Origin: DATFVA01 sp963839165
GTDB lineage: Bacteria > Bacteroidota > Ignavibacteria > Ignavibacteriales > Ignavibacteriaceae
Direction: 5' to 3'
DNA length: 64,000 nucleotides
Assembly: GCA_963839165.1 (NCBI GenBank)
Contig: CAWIUG010000005.1
Location: 310,001-374,000 of the forward strand
The translations under genes and the position numbers were made by a program. The notes under the pieces were generated by a model. It did not search any database. It worked only from the letters and a program-made list of their open reading frames with translations, and had not been told where the DNA came from. Positions 1 to 9,282 of this stretch are shown here, piece after piece; the first letter of the stretch is position 1, and the number at the start of each line of letters is the position of its first letter.

Positions 1-2096
1 GTTTTGCATTTAGGACAGCTGACGCCAAGGCTGATATTTTTTACATAATCGCACTCAGGATATCTTTCACAGCCTATAAACCGTCCAAATTTTCCTTCCC
101 TGAAAACAGTTCTTGCGCCGCATTTTTCACATTTCTCTCCGGTATATTCGGGCTCCTGATTCTGAGCCGCTATCTCTTTCAAAGATTTTATGTTTTTACA
201 ATCCGGGTAATTACTGCATGCCAGAAATTTACCAAATCTCCCAACCTTAATCACCATCTCATGTCCGCATTCATCGCAATAAATCTTCTCAACCTTATCT
301 TCCACAGATTTAAGCGCAATAGAGAAAGGTTTATAGAAGTCATTCAGAACATTTACATACAGGTTATCACCCTGGGCAATCTGGTCGAGTTCACCTTCCA
401 TAGCAGCCGTGAAATCTTCATTTATAATATTCGGAAAATTCTTAACAAGAATATTATTAACTGTTTTACCAAGCGAAGTCGGCATCAGTTTTCTTTCTTC
501 CTGCTTTACATACTTTCTGTCCTGGATTGTACTTACGATGAGAGAATACGTACTCGGACGTCCAATTCCTTTGCTTTCAAGTTCTTTTATCAAAGAGCTT
601 TCAGTAAACCTGGCAGGAGGTCTGGTAAAATGCTGGGTTTTATAAAGTTCTTCGAGTCCAAGTATATCATTTTTCTCTAGTCCAAACGGAATCTTTTCAT
701 TGCGATACTCTTCTTTTTCCTCGGAATCATCTTTCTTTTCCACTACCTCTTCATAAACTTTCTGATATCCACTGAATTTTAATGCATTTCCGAAGGCCTT
801 AAATATGAATTCATCCGCTGAAATCTCAATTACGGTAGTCTCAAAAATTGCAGGTTTCATCTGTGAAGCAACAAAGCGGTTCCAGATTAATTCATAGACC
901 TGCAGGGATTTCTTATCGAGGCTGCCTTTAACTTTTTCCGGTGGAAAATCCAGGGAAGTTGGTCTTATAGCTTCGTGTGCATCCTGCACGTTTTCTTTTT
1001 TATTTCCGAAAACATTGGGAGAATCAGGTACATATTCGTTGCCATAATTATCTTTTATATAATTCCGTACTACCGGCAGGATCTCTTCACTAATCCTGGT
1101 TGAGTCTGTTCTCATATAAGTTATTAAGCCCTGCGTTCCGTCTTTGCCCAGGTCAACTCCCTCATAAAGTTTTTGTGCTATCATCATCGTCTGTTTGGGC
1201 CGCATTCTCAGTCGGCGGGAGGCTTCCTGCTGCAGAGTACTCGTGATGAAAGGTGCAGGAGCGTTACGCTTTGTATTTCTTTTAGTTATTCCAGTTATGG
1301 TGAATACTTTTTTACTGCTTATCTGATCAAAGTAGTTTTTTGCTATTTCTTCATTACCTAGCGCCAAATATTCACTTAAAAATTCATCCCATTCTTTCTG
1401 ATTCATCTTTGGTTTAGGGGGAACTTTGATATCTTTTCCTTCGATGCTGAAGAGTTTAGCTTTAAAAGTTTCACCGGTATCAGTCTTAAATATAGCCCAG
1501 ATTGACCAATACTCTGTTGTTATGAATTTATCAATCTCTGCTTCTCTGTCGCAGATAAGTTTTAATGCAACAGACTGGACTCTTCCGGCAGAGAGCGAAC
1601 TGCTCCCCGAAAGTTCTATAATAGCTTTCCATAGAAAGGGGCTGATCTGGTAACCGATGATACGGTCCATTACACGCCTCGCCCTCTGTGAACTAACAAG
1701 ATTCTCATCTATCGCACGGGGTGTTTTCATTGCCTTCTGGACACCCGTCTTTGTAATCTCATTAAAGAGAACCCGGAAAACTTTTGAATCTCCACTCCCA
1801 TTTAGAATATCGGCAATATCCTGGGCAATTGCCTCACCCTCGCGGTCGGGATCAGTAGCTATATAAATATTCCTGCTTTTGGACGCAAGAGATTTTATTT
1901 TTTTAACAGTATCACCCTTCCCCCTGATTGTAACGAACTGTGGTTTATAATCGTTATCCAGTTCTACACCAAGTTTGGTTTTGGGAAGATTTCGTATGTG
2001 TCCAACCGTTGCTTCTACGTGAAAATCTTTACCTAAATATTTATTAATAGTTTTTGCCTTGGCGGGTGACTCAACCAGCACTAAATTCTTACTCAT
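1..2096 (-). CDS. topA: DNA topoisomerase I (3' end cut by window edge)
   Basis: Type IA topoisomerase that relaxes negative supercoils through a 5'-phosphotyrosine intermediate. The frame starts at ATG 2096 and runs off the left edge, giving about 698 visible residues. The N-terminal Toprim domain is clear (VESPAKAKTI at residues 8-17, and the acidic motif TDPDREGEA at about 81-89). The catalytic tyrosine lies in TYMRTDST at about residue 327. The C-terminal part has C4 zinc-ribbon units (CDECGHEM, CEKCGART), and a third (CPKCK) begins at the very edge. Family assignment is certain; only the last zinc finger(s) are missing from view. It follows smg on the same strand, a common pairing. Confidence 0.97.
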   Translation of the reverse strand, partial: MSKNLVLVESPAKAKTINKYLGKDFHVEATVGHIRNLPKTKLGVELDNDYKPQFVTIRGKGDTVKKIKSLASKSRNIYIATDPDREGEAIAQDIADILNGSGDSKVFRVLFNEITKTGVQKAMKTPRAIDENLVSSQRARRVMDRIIGYQISPFLWKAIIELSGSSSLSAGRVQSVALKLICDREAEIDKFITTEYWSIWAIFKTDTGETFKAKLFSIEGKDIKVPPKPKMNQKEWDEFLSEYLALGNEEIAKNYFDQISSKKVFTITGITKRNTKRNAPAPFITSTLQQEASRRLRMRPKQTMMIAQKLYEGVDLGKDGTQGLITYMRTDSTRISEEILPVVRNYIKDNYGNEYVPDSPNVFGNKKENVQDAHEAIRPTSLDFPPEKVKGSLDKKSLQVYELIWNRFVASQMKPAIFETTVIEISADEFIFKAFGNALKFSGYQKVYEEVVEKKDDSEEKEEYRNEKIPFGLEKNDILGLEELYKTQHFTRPPARFTESSLIKELESKGIGRPSTYSLIVSTIQDRKYVKQEERKLMPTSLGKTVNNILVKNFPNIINEDFTAAMEGELDQIAQGDNLYVNVLNDFYKPFSIALKSVEDKVEKIYCDECGHEMVIKVGRFGKFLACSNYPDCKNIKSLKEIAAQNQEPEYTGEKCEKCGARTVFREGKFGRFIGCERYPECDYVKNISLGVSCPKCK

Positions 2097-2112
2097 AACT
2101 TACCAGTATTCC

Positions 2113-2571
2113 TCAATTAATTGTATCGGACGAATATAACAATAATCTGCTTCCCGGAAGTGTAAGAGTATTTACTTCAAGAAACAAAGATATAATGATT
2201 ACATTGATCGATTCAGTATTTATTAATTCACGGGGGAATAACTTAAGTTCTTCGATAATAACTTCCAAATCAAGGTTTGTTAATAATCCAATATTATTCA
2301 GGTGAATAAGATAATTGAAATTATTTACCTCGACGAGGGATTTCTCTTCTTCAGAAAATATTCGCTTCCCTTTCGTAATCAATTCTTCATGTTCTGCTTC
2401 CTCACCCATATCTCTTATTTTCTTTTCATAAATCCAGCTGAAAGCAGTAGCAAGAATATTTTTATTATATCGTTTGTTGATTTTTATTTCATCCATTGCT
2501 TTATCCAATGAACTGGTTTTATCCATATTTTCAAATATATCTGCTAATAAATCTACGATTTCGGTTACCAT
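2113..2571 (-). CDS. smg: Smg/DUF494 family protein
   Basis: A 152-residue acidic protein matching the Smg (DUF494) family: the N-terminal IVDLLADIFENM segment is characteristic, and the family commonly sits beside topA or dprA. Its molecular role is not established. ATG start at 2571, preceded by a weak purine stretch. It ends 16 nt before topA and begins 13 nt after ybeY, so the three genes are probably cotranscribed. No membrane segment or metal motif is visible. Family call is good from N-terminal pattern plus neighbourhood; no biochemical function is claimed. Confidence 0.8.
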   Translation of the reverse strand: MVTEIVDLLADIFENMDKTSSLDKAMDEIKINKRYNKNILATAFSWIYEKKIRDMGEEAEHEELITKGKRIFSEEEKSLVEVNNFNYLIHLNNIGLLTNLDLEVIIEELKLFPRELINTESINVIIISLFLEVNTLTLPGSRLLLYSSDTIN

Positions 2572-2584
2572 TTTTTGCCTAATT

Positions 2585-3013
2585 TTATCTTGTTAAGAAC
2601 ATATACTTATTTACCAGTCTATTTTCCATTCTTTTCATCACAATGCGTTTTTCCGGTGTTTTATCATCATATCCCAGGAGATGCAGAACACCATGTATTA
2701 CTAATCTCATCAATTCTTGTTCCAAAGTCACATTGTATTTTTGGGCATTTTCAGCCGCATCCTGGAGAGAAATGTATAGTTCAGAGTTCAGATACTGCTT
2801 ATTTTTACTGTAATCAAAGGTAATAATATCTGTGGAATAGAGGTGTTTAAGAAACTTTTTATTGATATCGAGAAGGTATTCTGAAGATACAATATTTACA
2901 AGAAGAGAGTCAATCCCGAACCCGAATTCCTTTTTTAACCCGGAAATCAGTCTGTGAAAAAGTATTTTACTAATATCATTCTGTATTGAATTTACAGTAA
3001 GGTTTTTAACCAA
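2585..3013 (-). CDS. ybeY: Endoribonuclease YbeY (rRNA maturation factor)
   Basis: Single-strand-specific metal-dependent endoribonuclease involved in 16S rRNA 3' processing and ribosome quality control. The 142-residue protein carries the UPF0054 signature HGVLHLLGYDD near residues 107-117. The family usually has a third metal-binding histidine where this protein has the final Asp; I recall similar replacements in Bacteroidota homologues. The only sensible start is TTG at 3013, because the next ATG is far inside the protein. It begins 10 nt after the MBL-fold gene ends, consistent with one transcript. Confidence 0.9.
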   Translation of the reverse strand: MVKNLTVNSIQNDISKILFHRLISGLKKEFGFGIDSLLVNIVSSEYLLDINKKFLKHLYSTDIITFDYSKNKQYLNSELYISLQDAAENAQKYNVTLEQELMRLVIHGVLHLLGYDDKTPEKRIVMKRMENRLVNKYMFLTR

Positions 3014-3023
3014 ATTCCGCTTT

Positions 3024-3890
3024 CTAAAGTGTGATTGTCAAACCTTCTTCTGCAGCAATACAATTTACCGATGATCCAAATTGTTTTAAACACGATCTGG
3101 TATCCTCAAGGATTGCATCTATCTTCATATCAGTAAATTCCGGGTTATAGTGAAAAAAAACTAAATTTTTTACTTCAGCCATCATTGCAAACTGAGCAAG
3201 AGCCTGGCTGCTCGAATGTCCCCACCCCGGACGAACATTAACGAGTTCATCAAACATCATATCATGTATAAGATAATCACAACCGGAACAAAATTCTATT
3301 AAATCTTCATTTTTTTCTTTTACTTTTTCTTCAAGGTTAGAATCATTTTCTCCTTCAACATCCAGTTCGTTATCTGTCATATAAACTATACTTCTGCCAT
3401 TTTCTTTAAGCTTAAATGTTAATGTTGGAGACGAATGGTAAACCTTCAATGTTTCTATCGAAGCTCCGTCCAGCTTAAAAGATTCATTTGGAGTGAGGTG
3501 TTTGAATTTTATGTCTGCCGCTACTTCATCAATTTTTATCGGGAAATAATCCCTTTCCATCTGGCTGCTTAAAAGGTTCTGGATACTTTTTTCACTTCCC
3601 GGAATTCCATAGAAAGTGACTTCCCTCCCTTTTTGATAAATAGGGGTGAAGAATGGGATTCCCTGAATATGATCCCAATGATAATGGCTCAAAAGGATAT
3701 CGAAACCCTGATCGATATTATTATTAGTAATATAATTTCCCAGTTCCCTAATACCGGTGCCGGCATCAAGTATTATCATCTTATCATCGGAAGTACGTAT
3801 CTCTACACAAGGTGTATTACCACCGTATTTCAGTGTATTATTTCCTGGAACCGGGATTGAACCCCGTGTTCCCCAGAATTTAATATACAT
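3024..3890 (-). CDS. MBL-fold metal-dependent hydrolase
   Basis: A 288-residue metallo-beta-lactamase-fold protein. The N-terminus FWGTRGSIPVPG and the metal motif LSHYHWDHIQG (residues about 86-96) are typical of the group of phosphodiesterase-like MBL enzymes related to RNase Z and cAMP phosphodiesterase class II. Further metal ligands are likely in YMTDNE, the HDMMFDE segment and the C-terminal FFHYNPE. The substrate cannot be told from sequence. ATG start at 3890 lies 5 nt after the preceding gene. No signal peptide, so cytoplasmic. Confidence 0.88.
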   Translation of the reverse strand: MYIKFWGTRGSIPVPGNNTLKYGGNTPCVEIRTSDDKMIILDAGTGIRELGNYITNNNIDQGFDILLSHYHWDHIQGIPFFTPIYQKGREVTFYGIPGSEKSIQNLLSSQMERDYFPIKIDEVAADIKFKHLTPNESFKLDGASIETLKVYHSSPTLTFKLKENGRSIVYMTDNELDVEGENDSNLEEKVKEKNEDLIEFCSGCDYLIHDMMFDELVNVRPGWGHSSSQALAQFAMMAEVKNLVFFHYNPEFTDMKIDAILEDTRSCLKQFGSSVNCIAAEEGLTITL

Positions 3891-3895
3891 AACAA

Positions 3896-4474
3896 TTATT
3901 CTGCTTTTTTTAATGATTCTATAGTTATATCTGTATAGTTCCGGTATCTTTCAGCGGAATCATCGATATCCTTAATCTCAGATTCAGTCAGGTTCCTGAT
4001 TAGTTTTGCAGGTACACCAGCCGCAAGCTTTCCTGACGGAATTCTGAAACCGGGAGTAACTACCGCACCGGCCGCCACCATAGAATTTTCTTCAGCGATG
4101 GCCCCATCCAGGATAATCGCACCCATACCAATAAGGCACAAATCTTTTAATGTGCACCCATGTAGAGTAACCGAATGTCCGATTGTTACTTTATTTCCTA
4201 TATTCAATGGAAAACGGCCATTTGTTACGTGCAGCATAGAACAATCCTGAATATTTGTCAATTTACCAATGGAAATATAATGAACGTCTCCACGTATGAC
4301 TGTGTTATACCAAACACTTGAAAACTCATCAATTTTAACGTTCCCGATGATCTTTACTCCGGAAGCCATAAATACACTATGATGAATTTCAGGATAATAT
4401 TCAAGGTACGGGAAAAGCTTATTTTCGGGTATTATTCTACGTATTCGGGGGGTGCCCATCCTTCTCTTTTCCAT
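3896..4474 (-). CDS. Gamma-carbonic-anhydrase-like hexapeptide-repeat protein
   Basis: Left-handed beta-helix protein of the YrdA/CaiE/gamma-carbonic anhydrase family, about 192 residues. Metal-ligand positions of the family are present: LHVTNG around residue 80 and TIGHSVTLHGC around 97-107, followed by hexapeptide turns (IGMGAIILDGA, VAAGAVVTPG). These proteins form trimers binding Zn or Fe between subunits; carbonic anhydrase activity is only sometimes real. The first ATG (4474) overlaps the upstream DUF3108 gene by 43 nt; a second ATG at 4459 preceded by AGAAGG is an alternative start. Confidence 0.9.
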   Translation of the reverse strand: MEKRRMGTPRIRRIIPENKLFPYLEYYPEIHHSVFMASGVKIIGNVKIDEFSSVWYNTVIRGDVHYISIGKLTNIQDCSMLHVTNGRFPLNIGNKVTIGHSVTLHGCTLKDLCLIGMGAIILDGAIAEENSMVAAGAVVTPGFRIPSGKLAAGVPAKLIRNLTESEIKDIDDSAERYRNYTDITIESLKKAE

Positions 4475-5244
4475 GATTTAAGTTCGAGTGTGATATTGCC
4501 GATTATTACTTTCATCTTAGCGATTACCGGTATTGCGGCTTCATCGTCGGTAAACCAGCCTTCAAAATAACCTGTTAGTCCAAACACACTTATAAAATCT
4601 GTTTCCCCATCCAGCCTTACACAAGCAATGTCATAATCCACTGCATCTATGGCTATTCCTTCGGTCGTACTGTAGAAATTTATATGGGTATAAACTTTAT
4701 CTTCCGTAACAAAGCATGGCACATACTCGCTTTTTTTATGCCCGGAATTCAGTCTTGCATAATAAAAGAGTGAGAGCCCATCCTGGTATTTTTTATCTGC
4801 CGATGTTGTTGAATCAGTCCATACCTGCGGAGGGTTGACTTTCCCTTTTTTTACATGTATCAATGATTTATTATAATTAAAATTATATTCTGTATAAGCT
4901 GTATAATCATCACCGATTATCAGAGCCTTAAAATAATCGGAGTACATATTTTCATCAACAAAACTTTGATAAATCTGGTGAAGATTCACAAAAGGGATAC
5001 CCGGGTATGAATTAATATATGCATAAGTTATATAGAAAGTTTTTCCCTTGATTGTTTTTTTGTCTTTAACTTTAATTCGAACTTCACCAAGGTTCATCAC
5101 AGAATATTTTACAACATACGTAAGCTCTTCACCGACCTGAATTTTTTTATCCGAATAAAAACCTGATTTTATGAGTTGACTTTCCGGTCTTTGGGCCAGG
5201 ATGACAGCAGGCAGCAGAATAAAAAGAAGAATTCTTATTTTCAT
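4432..5244 (-). CDS. DUF3108 periplasmic/exported protein
   Basis: A 270-residue protein with a cleavable signal peptide (KIRILLFILLPAVILAQ at the N-terminus) and a DUF3108-like body rich in beta-strand residues (VGEELTYVVKYSVMNLGEV near residue 40). DUF3108 proteins are exported and of unknown function. The start codon overlaps the ctpA stop in an ATGA arrangement, so translation of the two genes is likely coupled. The 3' end overlaps the next gene by up to 43 nt. Confidence 0.8.
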   Translation of the reverse strand: MKIRILLFILLPAVILAQRPESQLIKSGFYSDKKIQVGEELTYVVKYSVMNLGEVRIKVKDKKTIKGKTFYITYAYINSYPGIPFVNLHQIYQSFVDENMYSDYFKALIIGDDYTAYTEYNFNYNKSLIHVKKGKVNPPQVWTDSTTSADKKYQDGLSLFYYARLNSGHKKSEYVPCFVTEDKVYTHINFYSTTEGIAIDAVDYDIACVRLDGETDFISVFGLTGYFEGWFTDDEAAIPVIAKMKVIIGNITLELKSWKREGWAPPEYVE

Positions 5245-6854
5245 TTTAAATCAGCCAGGTCTTTTGCCTCGTCGAATAAAGTAACAGCTTTCTGTATCTG
5301 GTTATCTGACTGCAGAAGAACAGAATACCATCCCTCATTTTTCCAAAAATTTCTTGCAATCTGTGCTTTAAGTCTGTTGAGAATATAGCCGCGGTCTTTA
5401 AGGAATTCTTCGGAATTATATTCTACACCCTTCGACTCTGCAAACGCGGTGAAGTTTTTAACTTCCTGTTCCGAAAAATTAAAGTTATTAATGAAACCAT
5501 CCATATCATCTTTGTACTTTTGCTGTATATTATTCCCATGGTTGTCAAGATATTTCAATGTAAACTGATAGAATATATTATTCTTCAACAGTTCTGTTGT
5601 ATACCCCGTAAAGTCTTCAGCTTTAATGATGTAATCGGGAGTAATGCCGCCGCCGCCGTATACGATTCTTCCTGAGTTCGTTTTATAAACCGGCAGGCTT
5701 GAATCTTTTTCAGCCGAATGATAAAGGTTGTCACCTTCTTTTTCATTACCATTTCCAGCTTCAGAATAATATTCCTCCTTATCCTTAAGATGCTTATAAT
5801 CTCTCTGGATCAGTCTTCCAGAAGGCGTATAATAACGGGATATAGTAAGTCTTAAAGCTGAATTGTCGGGAAGTGAAAATTGTCTTTGGACAAGACCTTT
5901 TCCGAAAGTGGTTTCACCTACAATTAAACCCCTGTCCCAATCCTGTACAGCGCCTGATATAATTTCGCTTGCGGAAGCACTTCCATTGTTTATAAGAATA
6001 ATCAGAGGAATCTTTTCGTAATCAGATGACTCAGAAGCAAAATATTCCTCATCGAAATCGCTCCTTCTTCCTTTGGTATAGACTATCTTCTTCTTTCCGG
6101 AAATAAATAGATCGGCAGCTTTTACCGCCTGGCTCAGATAACCTCCTGGATTTCCTCTCAGGTCAAGTACTAATTGCTGCATACCCTTTTTCTTTAAATC
6201 ATTAAGGGCCTCTTTTAATTCATCATACGTTGTTTCCGAAAATCTTGATACGCTGACGTACCCGGTATTCTTATTCAACATCAGGTGGGTATCAACAGAA
6301 TATAGCGGAATTTTATCCCTGGTGATTTTATACTCCAGGGTTTTCCCGGCTTCAGGACGGTATACCTCTATATCAACGGTGGTTCCTGCATCGCCTCTTA
6401 ATTTCTTCATAACTTCGTCATTAGTTAACCCTATTGCATCATCTCCGCTGATTTTAATGATACGGTCGCCGGGCAATATTCCAAGTGCTTCGCTGGGACC
6501 CCCGGTAATTGGTGATACAACTGTTATAGTATCGCTTACCATCTGAAATTCAATACCAATCCCTTCAAAGTCTCCCCGGAAAGATTCCTCAATACCTTCT
6601 ACCTGGTCAGCAGGAATGTAGACGGAATGCGGATCAAGTTTTGAGAGCATCCCGTCAATGGCCGCTTCTACAAGTTTGGGAGTATCGACCTGTTCAACAT
6701 AATATTTTTCGGTATAGGTCAGGACATCATTGAACTTAATAATGCCATCTCTCAGATTATCCTCTGAAAAAAGCTTTTCTATCTGAGTTCCAAGCACTAT
6801 CCCTAATGTCAAAATAAATACTAAGGATGGGATTCTGAATCTGCCGGGTTTCAT
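5241..6854 (-). CDS. ctpA: C-terminal processing peptidase (S41 family, CtpA-like)
   Basis: Periplasmic serine protease with an N-terminal signal anchor (residues about 10-27), a PDZ domain (about 85-165, including LGILPGDRIIKISG) and an S41 catalytic domain. The catalytic Ser lies in NNGSASASEI and the Lys in ETTFGKGLVQ; the substrate-binding stretch LDLRGNPGG is intact. About 537 residues, normal for the family, with a C-terminal extension after the protease core. ATG at 6854 with GGAG 6 nt upstream is preferred over an in-frame TTG one codon earlier. It ends in a 4-nt overlap with the DUF3108 gene. Confidence 0.95.
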   Translation of the reverse strand: MKPGRFRIPSLVFILTLGIVLGTQIEKLFSEDNLRDGIIKFNDVLTYTEKYYVEQVDTPKLVEAAIDGMLSKLDPHSVYIPADQVEGIEESFRGDFEGIGIEFQMVSDTITVVSPITGGPSEALGILPGDRIIKISGDDAIGLTNDEVMKKLRGDAGTTVDIEVYRPEAGKTLEYKITRDKIPLYSVDTHLMLNKNTGYVSVSRFSETTYDELKEALNDLKKKGMQQLVLDLRGNPGGYLSQAVKAADLFISGKKKIVYTKGRRSDFDEEYFASESSDYEKIPLIILINNGSASASEIISGAVQDWDRGLIVGETTFGKGLVQRQFSLPDNSALRLTISRYYTPSGRLIQRDYKHLKDKEEYYSEAGNGNEKEGDNLYHSAEKDSSLPVYKTNSGRIVYGGGGITPDYIIKAEDFTGYTTELLKNNIFYQFTLKYLDNHGNNIQQKYKDDMDGFINNFNFSEQEVKNFTAFAESKGVEYNSEEFLKDRGYILNRLKAQIARNFWKNEGWYSVLLQSDNQIQKAVTLFDEAKDLADLK

Positions 6855-6864
6855 CAAATCTCCA

Positions 6865-8523
6865 TTATATTTTAATGCTTAATAGCAGAAGGACATTAAG
6901 CATTTCATTATTAACAGTCTGCAGTGTTTCATTTAAATAATTCAGGTTGAGTGTGATAAAATATTGATTCACGGGTTCGTATATAATACTTAAAGAATAA
7001 AATCTTGAATACTCTTTATACCCGTCCAGGAACTTAACCTGTTCTGAGTCGAATACACGGTGTCCAAGGTTAATATCCCCACCGACATTTTTCCGGATTG
7101 AGCCGTCAGTGTTGAGCGGATTTGCTCCATGTATTTTATAATTATAAAAAAGCGATAGACTGAGCCTGCCGTTAAACCTATAATTTATTTCTGTTAAAAA
7201 CAATTCACTGTTAGGCTCGGTGAAAGAGCTCAGATTATAACCATAACTCGTATAATTATTTCTGACAAGACGGTGTGTATAAACATAAGGTTCGATTCTG
7301 GTATACTGAAATTTAATTCCCAGGGGGAGTAAGCTGTAAAGTAGTTCCGAGCTTATCCCTGCATCGATGATAGTTTGATTACCCCACCATCCGGTTCCGA
7401 GTTTGCCAAAAGTAATATCATCAATCAAAAGAGATGCATAGAGCTTTACTCTATCCAGACTTTTATTATCAACGTCAAAAAACAGCATTGCATTATCACG
7501 GTCGCGGTTTGAATGTTCAACTGACTTATAGAAACTGAACGGGTTAAGGTAACTGAGATCCAGAGGTCTCTCACCGTATATAACCACTTCACCAGCTCCG
7601 ATGTTCAAGTGTTTTGAAATATCGAACGCAATTCTATGGTAAACCATAAATTTACTCTCAACAACATGCACCCCGCCTGTAATTGTGTCAGCGGCATAAC
7701 TTTCCCTGCCAAGCAGCTGGCCATGAAAAAATGAATAGCTGAAAAATTTATATTTAATATTCATTCCAAGGTAATCAAATATCGGAGATCCATTCCCCAG
7801 GATCATCTTCCCAGGTCCATAGCCAATATTCATCCTGTCCCTGCCATATTTAAATCTAATCAGGTTGAAATCCGCAGTAATGTACCCTTCTGTTTCATCA
7901 AAAAAAGTCTCTCCAGGATTTTCATTGAACTTATAATTATACTTAAGATCGGATTTCAGATAAGCCGCTTCCCTGTCACCGAAAACAATTCCATCTGTCC
8001 CTTTGATGAACAATCCAAACTTGTCAAGAATAGTTCCTCTTATTTCACCGCCTATTATTCCAGGGAACGCCGAATTACTCTTATTATTCCGGATATCATT
8101 TTTCAAAAGCAGATTGCCCTCACCCGTCAAATTCACAAAAAGGTTCATTTTTCCGGGGTCATTATAGAAATACAGATATTTCTGGTTCTGAGAGAGAAAG
8201 TCATATCCTCTACCATCTACCAGTTTCTCAGATGCATTAAGCGTTCCGTATAGTTCATATTCGAATTCAATTCTAAGATCATCCAAAAATTCCCTGTCAG
8301 CATCATCAAGTGTTGATTTATAGTGAATTACCCTTTTCACATATTCTGCTATTTCACCTCTTGTCTTCGGGATCTCAAATTCATTATAGTCCGGGATTAT
8401 CTGAAGGGTTTCCATTCGTTCAAGGAAATTATATACCCTGTTGTCTGATGGTACATATTCTGTCTGAGCGAATTCAGGCAAAGAAATAAAAACCAGCGAA
8501 ATTAAAATTAAGGTCAGGCGCAT
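6865..8523 (-). CDS. Wzi-like capsule assembly/outer membrane beta-barrel protein
   Basis: A 552-residue outer membrane protein with a signal peptide ending FAQ at about residue 20, an SLH-like short segment after it (NFLERMETLQIIPDY), and a long run of alternating aromatic strands typical of a porin barrel. It resembles the capsule assembly protein Wzi family in Bacteroidota by overall layout and the GYGPGKMILGNGSPIFDYLG segment. Wzi anchors surface polysaccharide in enterobacteria; the role here is inferred. The start ATG overlaps the stop of the glycosyltransferase gene by 1 nt, which supports a surface-polysaccharide connection. Confidence 0.75.
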   Translation of the reverse strand: MRLTLILISLVFISLPEFAQTEYVPSDNRVYNFLERMETLQIIPDYNEFEIPKTRGEIAEYVKRVIHYKSTLDDADREFLDDLRIEFEYELYGTLNASEKLVDGRGYDFLSQNQKYLYFYNDPGKMNLFVNLTGEGNLLLKNDIRNNKSNSAFPGIIGGEIRGTILDKFGLFIKGTDGIVFGDREAAYLKSDLKYNYKFNENPGETFFDETEGYITADFNLIRFKYGRDRMNIGYGPGKMILGNGSPIFDYLGMNIKYKFFSYSFFHGQLLGRESYAADTITGGVHVVESKFMVYHRIAFDISKHLNIGAGEVVIYGERPLDLSYLNPFSFYKSVEHSNRDRDNAMLFFDVDNKSLDRVKLYASLLIDDITFGKLGTGWWGNQTIIDAGISSELLYSLLPLGIKFQYTRIEPYVYTHRLVRNNYTSYGYNLSSFTEPNSELFLTEINYRFNGRLSLSLFYNYKIHGANPLNTDGSIRKNVGGDINLGHRVFDSEQVKFLDGYKEYSRFYSLSIIYEPVNQYFITLNLNYLNETLQTVNNEMLNVLLLLSIKI

Positions 8524-9251
8524 TATCTAACCTGCTCCCAGATTTTGGAAATTGACTTATTCTTAAACCACACAGATACTCCGTTTTTTATCCACATCCA
8601 GGTTACTGAAAAATATCCTCTTTTCCGAAATCTCCTTGGGGACTCATATACCCGGATCTTTTTGGTGAACAATATTTCACCTTCACTACTTATTCTCCTG
8701 TATAAGTCGAAATCTTCTCCGGCCGCAAAATTTTCATTATACCCTCCGAGCTTCGTGAATATTTCTTTTCTGATAATATGGCATTCACCCCGTCCCATAC
8801 CTACTCCCGAATTATTTAAGAACTCGAAATAGTGGTTATAACAGAAATGAAATATTTTATCGAGCGTACACGCAAGCTCAGGATAGATTGAAACATAACC
8901 GGTAATAGCAAGATAATTGTGAGATTTAAAATTACCATCGATAAACCTGAAGAAATTCAAAGGTTCTTTGATACGGACATCACCATTAAAGAATACCAGA
9001 ACATCTCCGGAAGCCAGAGCCGCACCTTTATTCCGCCCTTCAGCAATTGTCTGAAGTTTACCACCTGTGTGAACCGTAATAATATCCGCGTAATCAAGAG
9101 CAATTTTAACAGTATCATCACTGCTTCCGCCGTCAGATACAATAATTTCCGGATCAAAGAACTCTTTAAGCCGCGTATCAGTCAGCTGCTTTAAAAGAAC
9201 CGGAAGGAATTTTTCTTCATTTAAAGTTGGAATTATGATGCTGTATTTCAA
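8523..9251 (-). CDS. Family 2 glycosyltransferase
   Basis: A 242-residue GT-A-fold transferase. The N-terminus YSIIIPTLNEEKFL, the SDGGSSDDT nucleotide-binding motif, the metal-binding region VFFNGDVRI (an NGD in place of DxD) and GEDFDLYRR near residue 182 are all family-2 signatures. It probably transfers a sugar at the cytoplasmic face for an envelope glycan or glycolipid; donor and acceptor are unknown. The start is TTG at 9251 with AGGAAA upstream. It ends in a 1-nt overlap with the Wzi-like gene. Confidence 0.88.
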   Translation of the reverse strand: MKYSIIIPTLNEEKFLPVLLKQLTDTRLKEFFDPEIIVSDGGSSDDTVKIALDYADIITVHTGGKLQTIAEGRNKGAALASGDVLVFFNGDVRIKEPLNFFRFIDGNFKSHNYLAITGYVSIYPELACTLDKIFHFCYNHYFEFLNNSGVGMGRGECHIIRKEIFTKLGGYNENFAAGEDFDLYRRISSEGEILFTKKIRVYESPRRFRKRGYFSVTWMWIKNGVSVWFKNKSISKIWEQVR

Positions 9252-9282
9252 CCGATTTTCCTGATTTTACGATAAACGGGAA

